Assembly: GCA_006176705.1 (NCBI GenBank)
Contig: QRFJ01000384.1
Location: forward strand, 372,001 to 436,000
Length of the DNA stretch: 64,000 bases
From: Cocos nucifera
Taxonomy: Eukaryota > Streptophyta > Magnoliopsida > Arecales > Arecaceae
Direction of reading: 5' to 3'
Shown here piece after piece: positions 1-10,376 of the stretch. The position numbers and the translations under genes were made by a program. The notes under the pieces were generated by a model. That model searched no databases, had not been told where the DNA came from, and saw only the letters and a list, made by a program, of their open reading frames with translations. Every line of letters starts with the position of its first letter. Positions within the stretch are counted from its first letter, which is position 1.

Positions 1-512
1 GATTTTGGAGGAGATGTGGATACTTGGCGTTCGACTATAGGTTTTATATTCAGCTCGTATGGAGGTCCAATCTCATGGAGATCATGCTTGCAACCAATTA
101 CAGCCTTGTCCACTACGAAGTGGAGAACATTGGCATCACGGAGGCAACAAAGGAAGCTCTATGGTTGAAGGACTTAGCATTGGAGATGGGATTCCCATAG
201 AATGCAGTCAGGATGCATTATGACAGCCAGAGTGCTTTGTTGCTCGCATAGAACTCTGTATATCATATGAGGACCAAGAACATTGATATTAGATACCACA
301 GGATCAGAGAGCTAGTGGAAGATGATGAAGTGGAGCTGGTAAAGGTTCACACCAAGAAAAATCTAGCTGATGTGCTTATAAAGATACTTCCATGGAATAG
401 CTTTTACAATTGCATGGTATTAATGAGATTGTCAGATAAAGCTGAGTTCATAAGAACTTGGGAGCACAAAGATGGAGATTATGAGCTTAGGTATGGTGCT
501 CTCAAGTCTTAA
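1..512 (+). pseudogene. Ty1/copia RNase H, C-terminal remnant (copia C1)
   Basis: This is the 3' end of a copia polyprotein that enters from the left window edge. Frame 1 reads an RNase H segment with DFGGDVDTWRSTIGFIF, then PISWRSCLQ and ALSTTK. The frame is then lost at about base 120. It resumes at 267 with MRTKNIDIRYHRIRELVEDD and HTKKNLADVLIKILP, the usual last part of copia RNase H where the enzyme grips the RNA/DNA hybrid. The C-terminal tail continues to a stop at 510-512. RNase H removes the RNA template during reverse transcription. At least one frameshift and an in-frame TAG near 198 show the copy is dead. The family assignment is secure; the lineage within copia is not. Confidence 0.85.
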
Positions 513-564
513 AAGTAGATGAAAAGAGAGCAAGAAGTGAATGGAATCAACCATCGAAAAGCTT

Positions 565-800
565 CAGTGAATGCTTTAGAAGAGCTGGCTTGGATCCTAT
601 CAGAAGAGCTAGCCCGAGTTGCAAAAGAGCCAGCCTGAGCTAGAGATGAGCCAGCTCGAATTTTGAGAGAGCTGGCTCGAGCAGAAGTCCAGAAAGTATA
701 TTAGGCTGATATACTGGAAGAACTGGCTCAGTTTCTATCAGAGCCAGCCCGAGTGGAAGCCAAGCCGGCTCGAACCCTAAGAGAGCCAGCTCGAGTAGCA
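565..800 (+). repeat. Short GAGCCAGC/GAGCTGGC repeat cluster in the C1 LTR
   Basis: About ten short, partly inverted copies of GAGCCAGCTCGAG or its complement (GAGCTGGCTC) are spaced every 20-40 bp. They sit in the likely U3 region upstream of the TATA box. Because each core is nearly self-complementary, the tract can fold or bind protein on either strand. Its function is unknown. Confidence 0.65.
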
Positions 801-1093
801 TAATAGAGAGTTTCTGTTAAGAGACATCACCATCGAGCCAATCCAATTGCTGACCGAGTCAGCTCGAGTAGTGAATAGAATAGAACGTAGTTTCTATTCT
901 GGCTTAGGATTGGGTTTAATCCTAGGGACTTAGGGCCTTGGTTTGTAAGATCCTAAGGGGGCTAACCTATGGATTGGACTGAAATTTGTCCAATGGATGT
1001 GTGCATGGGAGACATGGGTGTACATGGGCTCGGAGAGTGCATCACATTAGGTTAGTTAGGGAAGTTTTTTAGGTTGGATCTTATTTAACCAGG

Positions 1094-1101
1094 TATATAT
1101 A
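1094..1101 (+). promoter_or_regulatory. TATA box of the C1 LTR
   Basis: TATATATA lies about 190 bp before the LTR end, ahead of a TC-rich leader (1150-1190). That is where the U3/R border of a copia LTR is expected. Confidence 0.5.
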
Positions 1102-1290
1102 CTCTGTACTGAGTTTTGTAAACTAAGCATGGAATTAATACAAGCCTTTTCTTCCTAAAAAATCTCTCTTTCTCTCCCTTCTCTCCATGCTTGGGGTTTG
1201 CTAAGGTTTCAAGAGAATGGCCATCCCTTTTCTCAAATCCTTATTGTTGTTTCCACAATCATTGAGTAGCAAGGATTGTTCCCAACAGAT

Positions 1291-1302
1291 TGGTATCAGA
1301 GC
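1291..1302 (+). promoter_or_regulatory. Primer binding site, initiator tRNA-Met
   Basis: TGGTATCAGAGC is an exact complement of the 3' end of plant initiator tRNA-Met, the usual primer of copia and many gypsy elements. It follows the LTR end by three bases. Homology to a plus-strand element stops within about 12 bp, and minus-strand copia sequence begins. Confidence 0.85.
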
Positions 1303-1314
1303 GGCCATCTGGTT

Positions 1315-2373
1315 ACAACATATTAGAATTAAGCTCACTTAATAAGCCTCTCATCCAAATTGCTTCTTTTATTGTCTCTATAGCTGCCATGTACTCTATT
1401 GCTATAGTAGAAAGTGTAACTATGACTGTAAAGTCGCTTTTCAACTAATAGCACAACCTCCAATAGAAAAGAGATAACCAGTAAGAGACCTTTTGTTTAG
1501 GTCTCCAGCAAAGTCTGAATCAACAAATCCAGTCAAAATATCACTATTCCTACCAAACTCTAAACAAGTGCCAGTTGTACCTCTCAAGTACCTCAAAATC
1601 TATTTCATAGCCTGCCAATAAGCTTTACTAGGATTTGCCTTATATCTGCTAACTACACTGGCTACATATGAAATATCTGGCCTAGTGCATAACATAGAAT
1701 ACATCAAGCTGCCAACTATATTGGAGTATGGAACATGTAATATAAATTTTTTTTCTTCTAAAGACTATGGTGATAAAGAAGCTAAAAGTTTCAAGTGAGT
1801 AATAAGAGGTGTAGAAATATTTGACATACCAAAACATCAAAGTATCTTCTCAATGTACTTTGCCTGTGTCAAATAAAATTTTCATGCAGTCCTATTTCTC
1901 TGGATCTCCATTCCAAGAATTTTTTTTCTGCTTCCAAATCTTTTATCTCAAACTCACTATGGAGTAGTGCTTTTAACTTATTGATCTCAGGCTTTGCTTT
2001 TGCTGCAATCAATATATCATCAACATACAGTAATAGATAAATGATAGACAATTTTCTAAAATAGACACAACTATCATAATAGCTTTTGAAGTAATCATGT
2101 TGCACCATAAAAGTATCAAATCTCTTATACCATTATCTTGGAGATTGCTTCAAGCCATTTAAGGACTTCTGGAGCAAGCACACATGGTCTTCATTTCCTT
2201 CAGCTTTAAAACCTTTAGGTTGCTACATATAAATTTGTTCTTCAAGCTCACCATGTAGAAAAGTAGTTTTAAGATTCATCTGCTCTAACTCCAAGTCATA
2301 AGAGGCAACCAATGCTAGTAAAACATGAATAGAGTTTTATTTAACAATAGGCGAAAAAAATATCATTATAATT
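1315..2373 (-). pseudogene. Copia C2 reverse transcriptase (C-terminal part) and RNase H
   Basis: Read on the minus strand, this is the second half of a copia polyprotein. Near 2100 it starts with a YFKSYYDSCVYF stretch, then the RT catalytic motif YVDDILIA (around 2030). After that comes the RT-RNase H connection. RNase H follows at about 1560-1320 (SLTGYLF, then GGCAISW, then KEAIWMRGLL). The RNase H is cut off at about 1315, before its last motif. Stops and frameshifts are scattered. The gypsy element G1 splits this gene at 2373; the reading resumes at 15207, where the RT N-terminus lies. Confidence 0.85.
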
Positions 2374-2504
2374 TGTTGGAGATAAACCTGCTCCCACTAA
2401 AGTTCAGCTAAGTGTCTAGTCTCAAAGCGATCTCGACCATCCTCCTATCATTGGATCCCCTTCGGATGAACTTGAATAGTGAGGGTGGACCCTTGGGCAG
2501 TCTA

Positions 2505-2900
2505 GCCTAGCCAGCTTGAAGGGTCGATTGAACTCCTTCCAGACTTCTCCGTTAGTCAAACTCCTCCAGTCGAACTTCTCCACCAGTTGAACTTCTTCTA
2601 AATTTCTCCATCGATCGAACTCCTTTCGAACTTCTCTGTCAGTCAAACTCCTCTAGCCAGACTTCTCCTCCAACCGAACTTCTTCATCAGTCAAACTTCT
2701 TACGAACTTCTACACCAGTCCAACTTCTTCCAGACTTCTTGACTAGTCGAACTCTTTCCAAACTCTCTAGCTGGACTCCTCCACCAATCAAACTCCTTTC
2801 GAACTTCTCCTACAGTTGAACTCCTCTCGAACTTCTCAACCAGTCAAATTCCTCTTGAACTTCTCCTACAGATGAACTCCCCCTGGACTTCATCTTCCAG
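2505..2900 (+). repeat. Minisatellite in the G1 5' LTR
   Basis: Degenerate tandem copies of a unit like AGTCGAACTTCTCCACC are joined with CTCC/TTCC spacers. The same array recurs in the 3' LTR (14240-14590). Apparent ORFs here, on either strand, are repeat translations and not genes. Confidence 0.75.
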
Positions 2901-3245
2901 TTGCTTGATGGGCCCTGCTCGGTCGAGCTTCTTTCCCAGCAAGATTCCATCTGTACCCCTTCCAACAGCCTGAAAGGACCTCGATGCATTACGTCGATAT
3001 AGCAAATAGCAAGCAACAGCCTATGCACAGTCAGCTTTGATAACCTCCGAGTCCTTCTGGAATAATAATAACTAAAAACTCTTCATCGCCTGCAGGTACC
3101 CTACCCCAACTTTAGCTATCAGATCCTAACAGGCTGGCATGTCGCGACAACAAACACTACTCTTCGTAACAAACTGCACGTGGCTCCGAACGGCCCACTA
3201 TCAGATAGTTGCGACTATTACTATTAGTTTATTATAGGCTCTGCC

Positions 3246-3253
3246 TATTTAAG
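3246..3253 (+). promoter_or_regulatory. TATA box, G1 5' LTR
   Basis: TATTTAAG lies about 240 bp before the LTR end and is matched by TATTTAAG at 14956-14963 in the 3' LTR. The transcript would start about 30 bp downstream, in the CT-rich leader. Confidence 0.6.
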
Positions 3254-3492
3254 AGATCCTCTAGATATGCTTTTTTCTCAAAAGCTCTCTTCTCCTTCTT
3301 AATACTCTATCACTTTGTTTTTCTGAGCACTCCATTTCTATTGGCCGAAAGAGCTAACATGATCATCGGAGGGTCTTGCCAGAGCCACCACCCTCGACTC
3401 CAGACAAGACTTATTTTAAAGATCACCAATGACAACCTCATCCTCTCTGGCTCCAGCACAGACTCTGACGTCAATCAAATTTCACACCAATA

Positions 3493-3515
3493 GATTTGAT
3501 GCTAGAGGAAGGGTC
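3493..3515 (+). promoter_or_regulatory. Probable primer binding site of G1
   Basis: The sequence right after the 5' LTR, beginning GATTTGATGCTAGAGG, occupies the primer-site position. It is nearly the same after the G2 LTR (59042 onward). It does not match initiator tRNA-Met, and I could not assign the tRNA. Confidence 0.4.
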
Positions 3516-3605
3516 TTCTGAGCCCTTATTCTAAATGGAGTGCTCAGTCGATCCTATGAGCTTTCTCCTTCAAGGGTCATCTCCATTCTCTCCCTCAACC
3601 TCAAA

Positions 3606-5241
3606 ATGCCTCTAAAGAAGATGACCACTCGAAGATCTACCGCCTCTACTGCCATATCTAAGCCAAATCTACCTACTTCATTGGCACCGCAATCTCCTTG
3701 ACTAGCAATAATGGTGGATTTAGAGTAGTTCAACCTATTGATGTAGCAGATCCGGAGCCTCACCAAGATGGTGCAGGTCATGCAACAACCTCCGATGGCA
3801 GTCTGGCTAGAGAACCCTCCATCGAAATATTAAGAATCGATCCCAAAGAGGCATACCTAGGTCAACAGACCCGTCACCTCTGAAAAGGAAAAATAGAGAG
3901 TAGAAAGCCTCTATTCTGATCATGACTCTTCTCCAGAAGAGACGTTCTCCATCTATGGTCAGAAACCCTTCGAGACCTACAATCGAGATCATGCCCTCAA
4001 TCAAAAACTCCAAGAAATGGATCGATGGATTGAGGAGCTCCGCCATGCTGCCCTAGGTAACCATGATAATATCTATACTGATCCTTCTTTCTCTCAAAGA
4101 ATCATGCAAGAATCCATCTCACCGAACTTCAAGCTCTCTTAGTTCGAGAGCTACAATGGGACCACTGATCCGATTGACCATCTAGAGACCTTTCGAACTA
4201 TGATGCTGCTCCATAGTAAACCGAATGTCATTTTGTGTCGAGCTTTTTTTTTTTATATTGAAGGGAGCAACGAGAAACTGGTACTCAGCATTGAAGTCGG
4301 ATATGATCTTCTCCTTCGATCAAATGAGCCATCAGTTTATGGCTCATTTTGTCAATCGACGTTCAAGGTGAGGCTTGGACTCCCTCATCAACATCAAGTA
4401 GTAGGAAGGGAAGACCATCCAAGCTTATGTCAACCACTTCAATGCCGCTGCATTGGAGGTTCAAAATTTAGATCAGTCGATTGCCATGTCCACGCTTAAG
4501 GGCAGCCTTCAGAAGAATGGTTTGCTATTCTTTCTGGAGAAGAAGTACCCTAGAGATTTTGCTAATTTGCTAGCTCAGGCTGAAGGTTATGCCTGAGCTG
4601 AGGAGGCCTTCAAACTGAAGGATGAGGAAGCTGTGAGAGAGCAATAGGTGGATGAATCTAGCAAGCTCGTAGTTGAAGAAAAGTCGAATGAAGTTCGGCC
4701 GCGCTCATGGGCTCCTCCAGAGCATAGGTGAGCCCAAACTTCCTCTTGAGCTCATCATTAAAGAAGCCTCAATAGAAGGGCATGAAGAGGTTCTCCCCCC
4801 AAAAGGTTTCATAATTACGCTCCCTTCAATGCTCTAAAAATTCAAGTGTTGATGGAGATCAAGAAGTAGCTATTGAGGTCGGAAAGAATGCATACTCATC
4901 TAGGCAAGTGCAATCCAAATAAGTATTATCTTTACCATCGTGATCATGATCACGATACTGAAGAATGCATTCAGCTCCAAGACGAGATTGAGGAGCTCAT
5001 TAGGCAGGGTCGATTGGGCCGATTTTTGAGATGCCAACCAAAGGTGAGGAAAGATCGGCCAAGGGCACTGCCACAACCAGAGCCATCAAGAAGAAAGGAG
5101 CAACTAGGAGATCGGCCATCCCTCGACATCATCAATACCATCTCTAGGGGACTTCGATCGGAGGAGGTCAGTGGGTCTGAGGGGTTGGCTAAAAGGAGGA
5201 AAACTGCGGAGCCCATAGCTTTCACTGACGAAGATGCGTAA
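3606..5241 (+). pseudogene. gag: G1 gag (capsid/nucleocapsid), broken
   Basis: The likely start is the ATG at 3606 (MPLKKMTTRR). The capsid-like core is read at about 4090-4640: NFKLS then FESYNG, DHLETFRTMM, QAYVNHFNAAALEVQNLD, and a YPRDFANLLAQAEGYA segment typical of the plant retrotransposon gag domain. The zinc-binding stretch near 4930 reads YLYHRDHDHDTEEC and lacks the first cysteine expected of a knuckle. The C-terminus (4873-5241) is basic and open. Gag packages the RNA in cytoplasmic particles. Several stops (for example TAG at 4138 and 4648) and a frameshift near 4240 inactivate it. The assignment is secure. Confidence 0.85.
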
Positions 5242-5265
5242 GAAGTTCAGTTTCTACACAACAAC

Positions 5266-5650
5266 ATGATTGTAATCTCTTTAAACATTGCTGACTATGA
5301 TGTACGTCGTATTTTAGTAGATAATGAAAGCTTTATCGATATCTTATTTTATGATGCTTTTACTAAAATGTCTGTACCCCATAACCACTTGAGACCTATG
5401 AACTCCCTATTGGTGGGCTTCACTGGTAATGCTGTGCTAGTTGAAGGAATAATAATACTAACTGTGGCTATAGGGCAATACTTAAAGTGAGCCAAAGCAT
5501 AGGTCAATTTTTTGGTAGTGAAGGCCGCACAGCCTATAATGCAATTCTTGGTCGATCAGGTCTAAATGCATTTCGAGCTATGGTGTTGACCTACTATTTG
5601 AAAGTGAAGTTCCCAAAAAGCTATGGAATCAAGAAGATCATGGAAGATCA
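5266..5650 (+). pseudogene. G1 aspartic protease
   Basis: The frame opens MIVISLNIADYDVRRILVDN and continues with the active-site region VDNESFIDILFYDAF. In intact relatives this reads D-N-G-S-S-x-D-I-L. The catalytic Asp is kept, but the flexible Gly is replaced by Glu. The enzyme cuts the polyprotein into mature parts. A TGA near 5488 and a frame change separate the two halves; the second half carries NAILGRSGLNAFRAM, the conserved end of Tat proteases. It is inactive as it stands. Confidence 0.75.
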
Positions 5651-5990
5651 GGCCTTAGCAAGGCACTGTTACTCCATCGCCTTACAAAAGGAAAGCCATC
5701 CCGACCCTTGTCCAGTTGATGGGCTGAATGTCCACGACAACCTCACTGAGGAGCGAGGTGAGCCCATGAAAGATCTTATAACCATTCCTCTAAATGACGG
5801 AAGCGCGGAGCATACAGTGTAGATCAGCTCCAACATGGAAGATGAAGTTCGAGAGTAGCTCATTGCCTTCTTATAGAAGAATGCTGATGTCTTCGCTTGG
5901 GTCCCGGCAGACATGCTAAAAATTGATGCCAAAGTCATGAAACATCAGTTGGCCAACGATCCTAAGTACAGGCCAGTGAAAGAGAAAATT
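5651..5990 (+). pseudogene. G1 protease-RT linker
   Basis: This connects protease and RT. It reads QALARHCYSIALQ, then VDGLNVHDNLTEERGEP and the IPLNDGSAEHTV stretch. In Tat elements this Asp/Glu-rich spacer precedes the RT. The same order is seen in G2 (61226-61560: VDGLDAHDDLTEKQGE). Stops at 5820 and later break it. It has no enzyme activity of its own. Confidence 0.65.
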
Positions 5991-6650
5991 TGAGGCCATG
6001 CATCAGAAAGGCAGAAAGCAATAGCGGAGGAAGTGGATAAGCTCCTCAAAGTTGGATTCATCAAAGAAGTCTACTATCCAAGTTGGGTCTCCAATGTGGT
6101 CCTAGTCAAGAAGGCCAGCAATAGATGGAGAATGTGTATCGACTTCAAGAAATTGAACAAGGCCTGTCCAAAGGACAGCTACCTTCTATCCAGAATTGAT
6201 CAACTGGTGGACGCAACCTTGGGCCATAAGCTCCTCATCTTCATGGATGCCTTCTCTGGCTATAATCAAATCCGGATGGCACCAGAGGATGAGGAGAAAA
6301 CTGCTTTTATTACTGACCATGGTCTTTATTTTTACAGGATCATGCCCTTTGGACATAAAAATATAGGCGTAACCTATCAATGCCTGGTCAATAATATCTT
6401 TAAGGAGTAGATTGACCACAACATGAAGGTCTATGTGGATGATATGCTTGTCCAGCCAGATCTCGTTCAATCACATTGCCGACCTTGAAGAGATCTTCAA
6501 CGCCCTTCAAAGATACAAGATGAAGCTGAACCTGAACCTGATTAAATGCATCTTCGAAGTGACCTCAAAAAAATTCTTGGAGTTCATGGTCTCAAGATGG
6601 GGGATCAAAGTTAAACCGAAGAAGATTCGGGCCATCTAGAAGATGACTAT
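5991..6650 (+). pseudogene. G1 reverse transcriptase
   Basis: RT copies element RNA to DNA. Blocks are seen in order: KLLKVGFIKEVYYPSWVSN, VLVKKASNRWRMCIDFKKLN, KACPKDSYLLSRIDQLVD, IFMDAFSGYNQIRMAPED, then KTAFITDHGLYFYRIMPFG. The catalytic box YVDD is at 6432-6443, one frame away from the preceding block. The thumb follows (KCIFEVTSKKFLEFMVSRWG). Breaks include a TAG at 6408 and a frameshift just before or within 6430-6460. The catalytic aspartates are encoded, but the protein cannot be made whole. Neighbours match the canonical PR-RT-RH order. Confidence 0.88.
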
Positions 6651-6759
6651 CCTAAAATTAATAAAGAAAGTCCAGCACCTAACCGAAAAGGCGGCATCCT
6701 TAAACCACTTTGTCTTGAAGTCGGCCAAGCAGTGCATACCATTCTTGCAGATCCTCACG

Positions 6760-7240
6760 CAATCAAAGAACTTCTATTGGACAGCAGAGTGCCAACAGGC
6801 ATTCGAAGAACTCAAGAGCTACCTCTATTCGTCCCTACTGTTGGCAAAGCCCAAGTCTGAATAAGAATTATTCTTGTACCTGACGATCTCTCCTGCAGCC
6901 TTGGCAGCGATCCTAGTCAGGGAAGAGGTAAAAGTATAATGATCGATCTACTACATGAGTCGAGTCTTGAGAGATGCAGAGATTAGGTATACTAAATTAA
7001 AAAAATTAACTTACGCTCTTCTAATTGTAGTAAGAAGACTTTGGCCCTATTTTTAGGGGCATACCATAACACTTCTCTCTGATCAATCAATCAAGATAGT
7101 TCTTCATGAACAGATGCCTTTGAAAGAATAGCGAAGTGGGATATTGAGCTGATAGAGTTTGACATCAACTATCAACCTTGGCCATCAATCAAGGCTCAGA
7201 TACTTACCGATTTTATAGTTGAATGCATGATCTCGAACGA
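6760..7240 (+). pseudogene. G1 RNase H (RT-linked)
   Basis: The domain begins FYWTAECQQAFEELKSYL, the usual palm-to-RNase H link of gypsy RT. It continues with LYLTISPAALAAILVREE, IYYMSRVLRDAEIRYTKLKK and LTYALLIVVRRLWPYF. The role is degradation of the RNA strand during cDNA synthesis. There are TAA/TAG stops at about 6862 and 6938, then a frameshift after 7110. Confidence 0.82.
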
Positions 7241-7304
7241 TGCCGAACCTGAGCAAAATGAGACTAGCATTCCATGGTGGTAGACAAGCTCTCCCAAAGA
7301 AAGA

Positions 7305-7700
7305 GCGAACCTTTCCAAAAGTTTCTGGACCTTGTATGTGGATGGCTCTTCCAATGCTTTCGGTGTAGATGCTCGACTGATCCTTGTCAATCCCGAAGGG
7401 GTCATCATCGAGAATGCATTATGCTTTGAGTTTTCTGTAATAAATAATGGAGTAGAATATGAAGCTCTGATAGCATGACTGAAGATAGCAAAAGAACTAG
7501 AGGCAGATCGACTCCAGGCTTATAGTGACTTATAGTTGGTAGTGGGATAAGTCAATGGCAATTATGAAGCTTAGGAGGGAAGTATGATAAAGTATCTTAA
7601 GAAAGTAAAGAGCTTGACCTCAACCTTCAATGGCTTTGACATTCAACAAATTTTAAGGGCAGAGAATACTAGAGCCGACCTCCTATCCAAACTGGCCATA
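7305..7700 (+). pseudogene. G1 second, archaeal-type RNase H (aRH)
   Basis: A second RNase H follows the first: TLYVDGSSNAFGVDARLIL, then ENALCFEF, NNGVEYEALIA, then YSD and a tail with RAENTRADLLSKLA. Carboxylates D (VDGSS), E (EYEA) and D (YSD) are all visible. A double RNase H is a known hallmark of the Tat clade of plant gypsy elements and supports the lineage call. In-frame stops (for example TGA near 7478, TAG near 7535) disrupt it. Confidence 0.78.
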
Positions 7701-7949
7701 CTTGCCCCCAACGAACTTTCCAAAAAAGTATACTTTGAAGTATTGAAATGCTTGAGTATGAAAGAGCCGCAGTCTACAATGCAGATCGACCATGAGCCCT
7801 ACTGGATCAACCCATTGATTGCTTATCTCAAAGATGGGACTCTCCCTAGGATCTGAAAAAAGCTCGGAAGTTGAGAAATTAAGCCTTTCGGTATATTCTA
7901 TATGAGGATAAGCTATACAAGAGATCATACTCCTTGCCACTTTTGAAAT

Positions 7950-9040
7950 ATCTTCGATCTTCTGAAGCCGACTTTGCACTATGAAAAGTGCATGAAGAAA
8001 TCTGTGGGAGCCATCTGGATGCCAGATTCCTATCTCATAAGCTACTTCGATAAGGATATTATTGGCCGACTATGCATCATGATTATGTCGAATATGTTAA
8101 AAGATGTGACCACTGCCAGAGGAATGTAAATATATAAAGGCAACCAATCTCCAAGCTTATACCTTTGAATGCCCTTTGGCCATTTGTGCAATGGGGGATG
8201 GATATACTTAGCCCATTCCCGATGGCATCTGGATAATGAAAGTTTCTTTTAGTAGCGCTCAACTACTTTACCAAATGGATCGAGGCCAAACTCCTAGCAA
8301 AAATTACTGAAGCTAAAGTATAAGACTTTATCTAGAAGTTGATTGTTTGTAGGTTCGGCCTACCCCGAACCCTTGTAATAGATAATGGATGATAGTTTGC
8401 TGGGATGAAGTTTATTGAGTTCTATGAGGACTTGAACATCTCTCATAATTTCACATATGTGGTCCATCTACAAGCAAATGGTGAAGCAGAGGTCACCAAC
8501 AGGATCTTATTGCGGGGTATTAAGATGAGGCTTGAAAGAGCAAGGAGGACTTGGGTGGACAAACTCTACCATGTGCTCTGGGCATACTAAACTACTCAAA
8601 GACTACCAACTGGAAAAACATCGTTCACCTTGGCCTTCAGAATGAAGGTGGTTATCCCAATCGAGCTCAAACTCCCATCGGTATGAGTTGTGGCCTTCAA
8701 TGAGCAATGCAATTTGCAAGATCTCAGAGCTAACCTCGACCTGCTAAAGAAAAAATGAGAGGAGACCCAAGTTTGGATGGCTGCATACAAGCGAAGGGTG
8801 GCCCGATACTATAACTCCAGAGTCAAAGATAAAGTATTCAGAGTATGGAACTTAGTGCTTCGACGAGCAGCCGTTTCTCAACCTCAAAATTAGGAAAAGC
8901 TCGCCACAAATTGGGAAGGATCCTATGAGGTCAAGGAAGCTATTCGACCTAGGACAAATTACCTGAAAGAGCTCGGGGGGATCGATATACCTCGATCATG
9001 AAACTTAAAAAACCTATGGATGTATTATCGATGACCTGAT
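7950..9040 (+). pseudogene. G1 integrase
   Basis: Integrase inserts the cDNA. The zinc module is read as HEEICGSHLDARFLSHKLLR, then YYWPTMHHDYVEYV and RCDHCQRN. The core has its first Asp in WGMDILSPF, the second in VIDNG (8380), and Glu in ANGEAEVTNRIL. After DNG comes TGA TAG where intact relatives have Arg-Gln. The C-terminal region has YNSRVKDKVF, then GSYEVKEAIRPR and YLKELGG. No chromodomain is evident, as expected for Tat. Further stops at about 8140, 8236 and 8590 make it a pseudogene. Confidence 0.85.
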
Positions 9041-9124
9041 CGTAATAAAATTCTTCTACTTTAACTCCTCAATCCTTGTTATAAATCTATAATGATGGAA
9101 AACAACTTTCTGAACTTAATCATG

Positions 9125-10050
9125 CAATGAAGATAGCCACGTTAGGAACAGGAAGAGAACCACATCCTAATGTGAGCAAAGTCGAAAGCCTTGCTAATTT
9201 AAGATGAAATGAGGGGAGATGCCCTTTTAATGGTCCTAATGTATCCCTACAGTCACGTTAGAAATAAAAGAAGAATCTCATCCTAACGTAAGCAAAGTCG
9301 AAGGCCTCATTAATCTAAAATGAGATGAAGAGAGAGGCCCTTCCAATGGTCCTAATGTGTCCCTATAGCTACATTAGAAATAGAAGGCGAACCTCATCCT
9401 AACATGAGCAAAGTCGAAGACCTCATTAATCTAAAATGAGATGAGAGGAGAGATCCTTCCAACTATCCTAATGTGCCTCTACAGTCATGTTAGGAATAGA
9501 AGGAGAATCTCATTTTAACGTAAGCAAAGCCGAAGGCCTTGTTAATCTAAGACGAGATGAGGGAAGAGGCCCTTCCAGTGGTTCTAATGTGCTCCTACAG
9601 CTCTATTAGGAATAGGAGGAGAACCTCATCCTAACATTGAGCAAAGTGAAGACCTCATTAATCTTAGACGAGATGAGGAGAGAGGCTCCTGCAGCAGCCC
9701 TAATGTGCCCCTATAGCCCTATTAGGAATAGAAGGAGAACCTCGTCCTAACATAAGCAAAGTGAAAACCTCATTAATCTTAGATGAGATGAGAAGAGAGG
9801 CCCCTCCAGCGGTCCTAATATGCCCCTACAATCATATTGAGAATATCAGGAGAACCTCATCCTAATGTGAGCAAAGAAGAAGGCCTCATTAACCCAAGAC
9901 AAATGAGGGTAGAGATCCCGTCAACGGTCCTAACATACCCCTACGATCGTGCAAGGAATAGAAGAAAATCTCATCCTAACATGAGGGAGGCTAAGGCCTC
10001 ATTAATCTAAAATGAAGAAAAGAGAAAAGCCATACCAGCGATCCTTATAC
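9125..10050 (+). repeat. About 119-bp tandem array downstream of G1 integrase
   Basis: Eight degenerate units run head to tail. Each carries CATCCTAAYGTGAGCAAAG followed by a CCTCATTAATCTAA block and a CCTAATGTGYCCCTA block. Anchor copies lie near 9161, 9281, 9400, 9519, 9632, 9750, 9870 and 9980. Tat elements are known to carry such variable arrays between pol and the 3' LTR, and these can seed satellites. No ORF is seen. Confidence 0.85.
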
Positions 10051-10235
10051 ATATCTCCCTATGGCTATGACAAGTACGAATGGGGGAGCCCCGCCCAAGT
10101 TCGCGGAAGGAACCCTAGCTCAGCATCCATAATGAGCATCTCCTTATAAGGCAAAGCAAAGAAAAACAAGGTAAAGAAAGTGGAGCCATTAACCAGCATC
10201 AAATCCATATAAGACAATAGTGAAAAGGATACCAT

Positions 10236-10241
10236 TTTATT
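10236..10241 (-). terminator. Antisense poly(A) signal
   Basis: AATAAA on the minus strand lies about 135 bp past the stop of the coiled-coil antisense ORF (10377). That suits the 3' end of an antisense transcript. Only the motif supports this. Confidence 0.4.
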
Positions 10242-10376
10242 GCAAATATTAAGTTCGTTACAAGTAAGATAAAGATCGACAAGATCGATCATGCGAGAAT
10301 ACAAGTTTATTACAAGTAGGATAAGGGTCGATAAGATTGATTACATAAAAAGAAAGAAAAAAAAAAGATCGAAATC

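Larger units (their letters stand above)
513..1287 (+). mobile_element. LTR of copia C1 (left edge not resolved)
   Basis: The LTR lies after the RNase H stop and ends at CCCAACA (1281-1287), three bases before a tRNA-Met primer binding site. A TATA box and a pyrimidine-rich U5 fit an LTR. The left boundary is uncertain: purine runs near 520-540 and near 800 could each be the polypurine tract. An LTR followed by its own primer site but preceded by RNase H is not a normal 3' end (see findings). Confidence 0.6.
2374..3492 (+). repeat. 5' LTR of G1
   Basis: It starts TGTTGGAGATAAACC and ends CACCAATA (ancestral CA now TA), 1119 bp. It aligns end to end with the 3' LTR at 14108-15201. A CT-rich minisatellite occupies 2505-2900, a TATA box lies at 3246, and a pyrimidine-rich stretch follows at 3270-3310. 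Divergence between the two LTRs, roughly a tenth by eye, means an old insertion. Confidence 0.88.

Noticed and set aside
3493..3515. Initiator tRNA-Met primer site for G1
   Set aside because: The bases after the LTR do not match TGGTATCAGAGC; the position fits a primer site but the tRNA is unresolved.
5991..9040. Endogenous pararetrovirus as the source of the RT
   Set aside because: The RT is followed by dual RNase H and a DDE integrase, between LTRs with a target duplication. That is a Ty3/gypsy retrotransposon; no movement or coat protein is seen.
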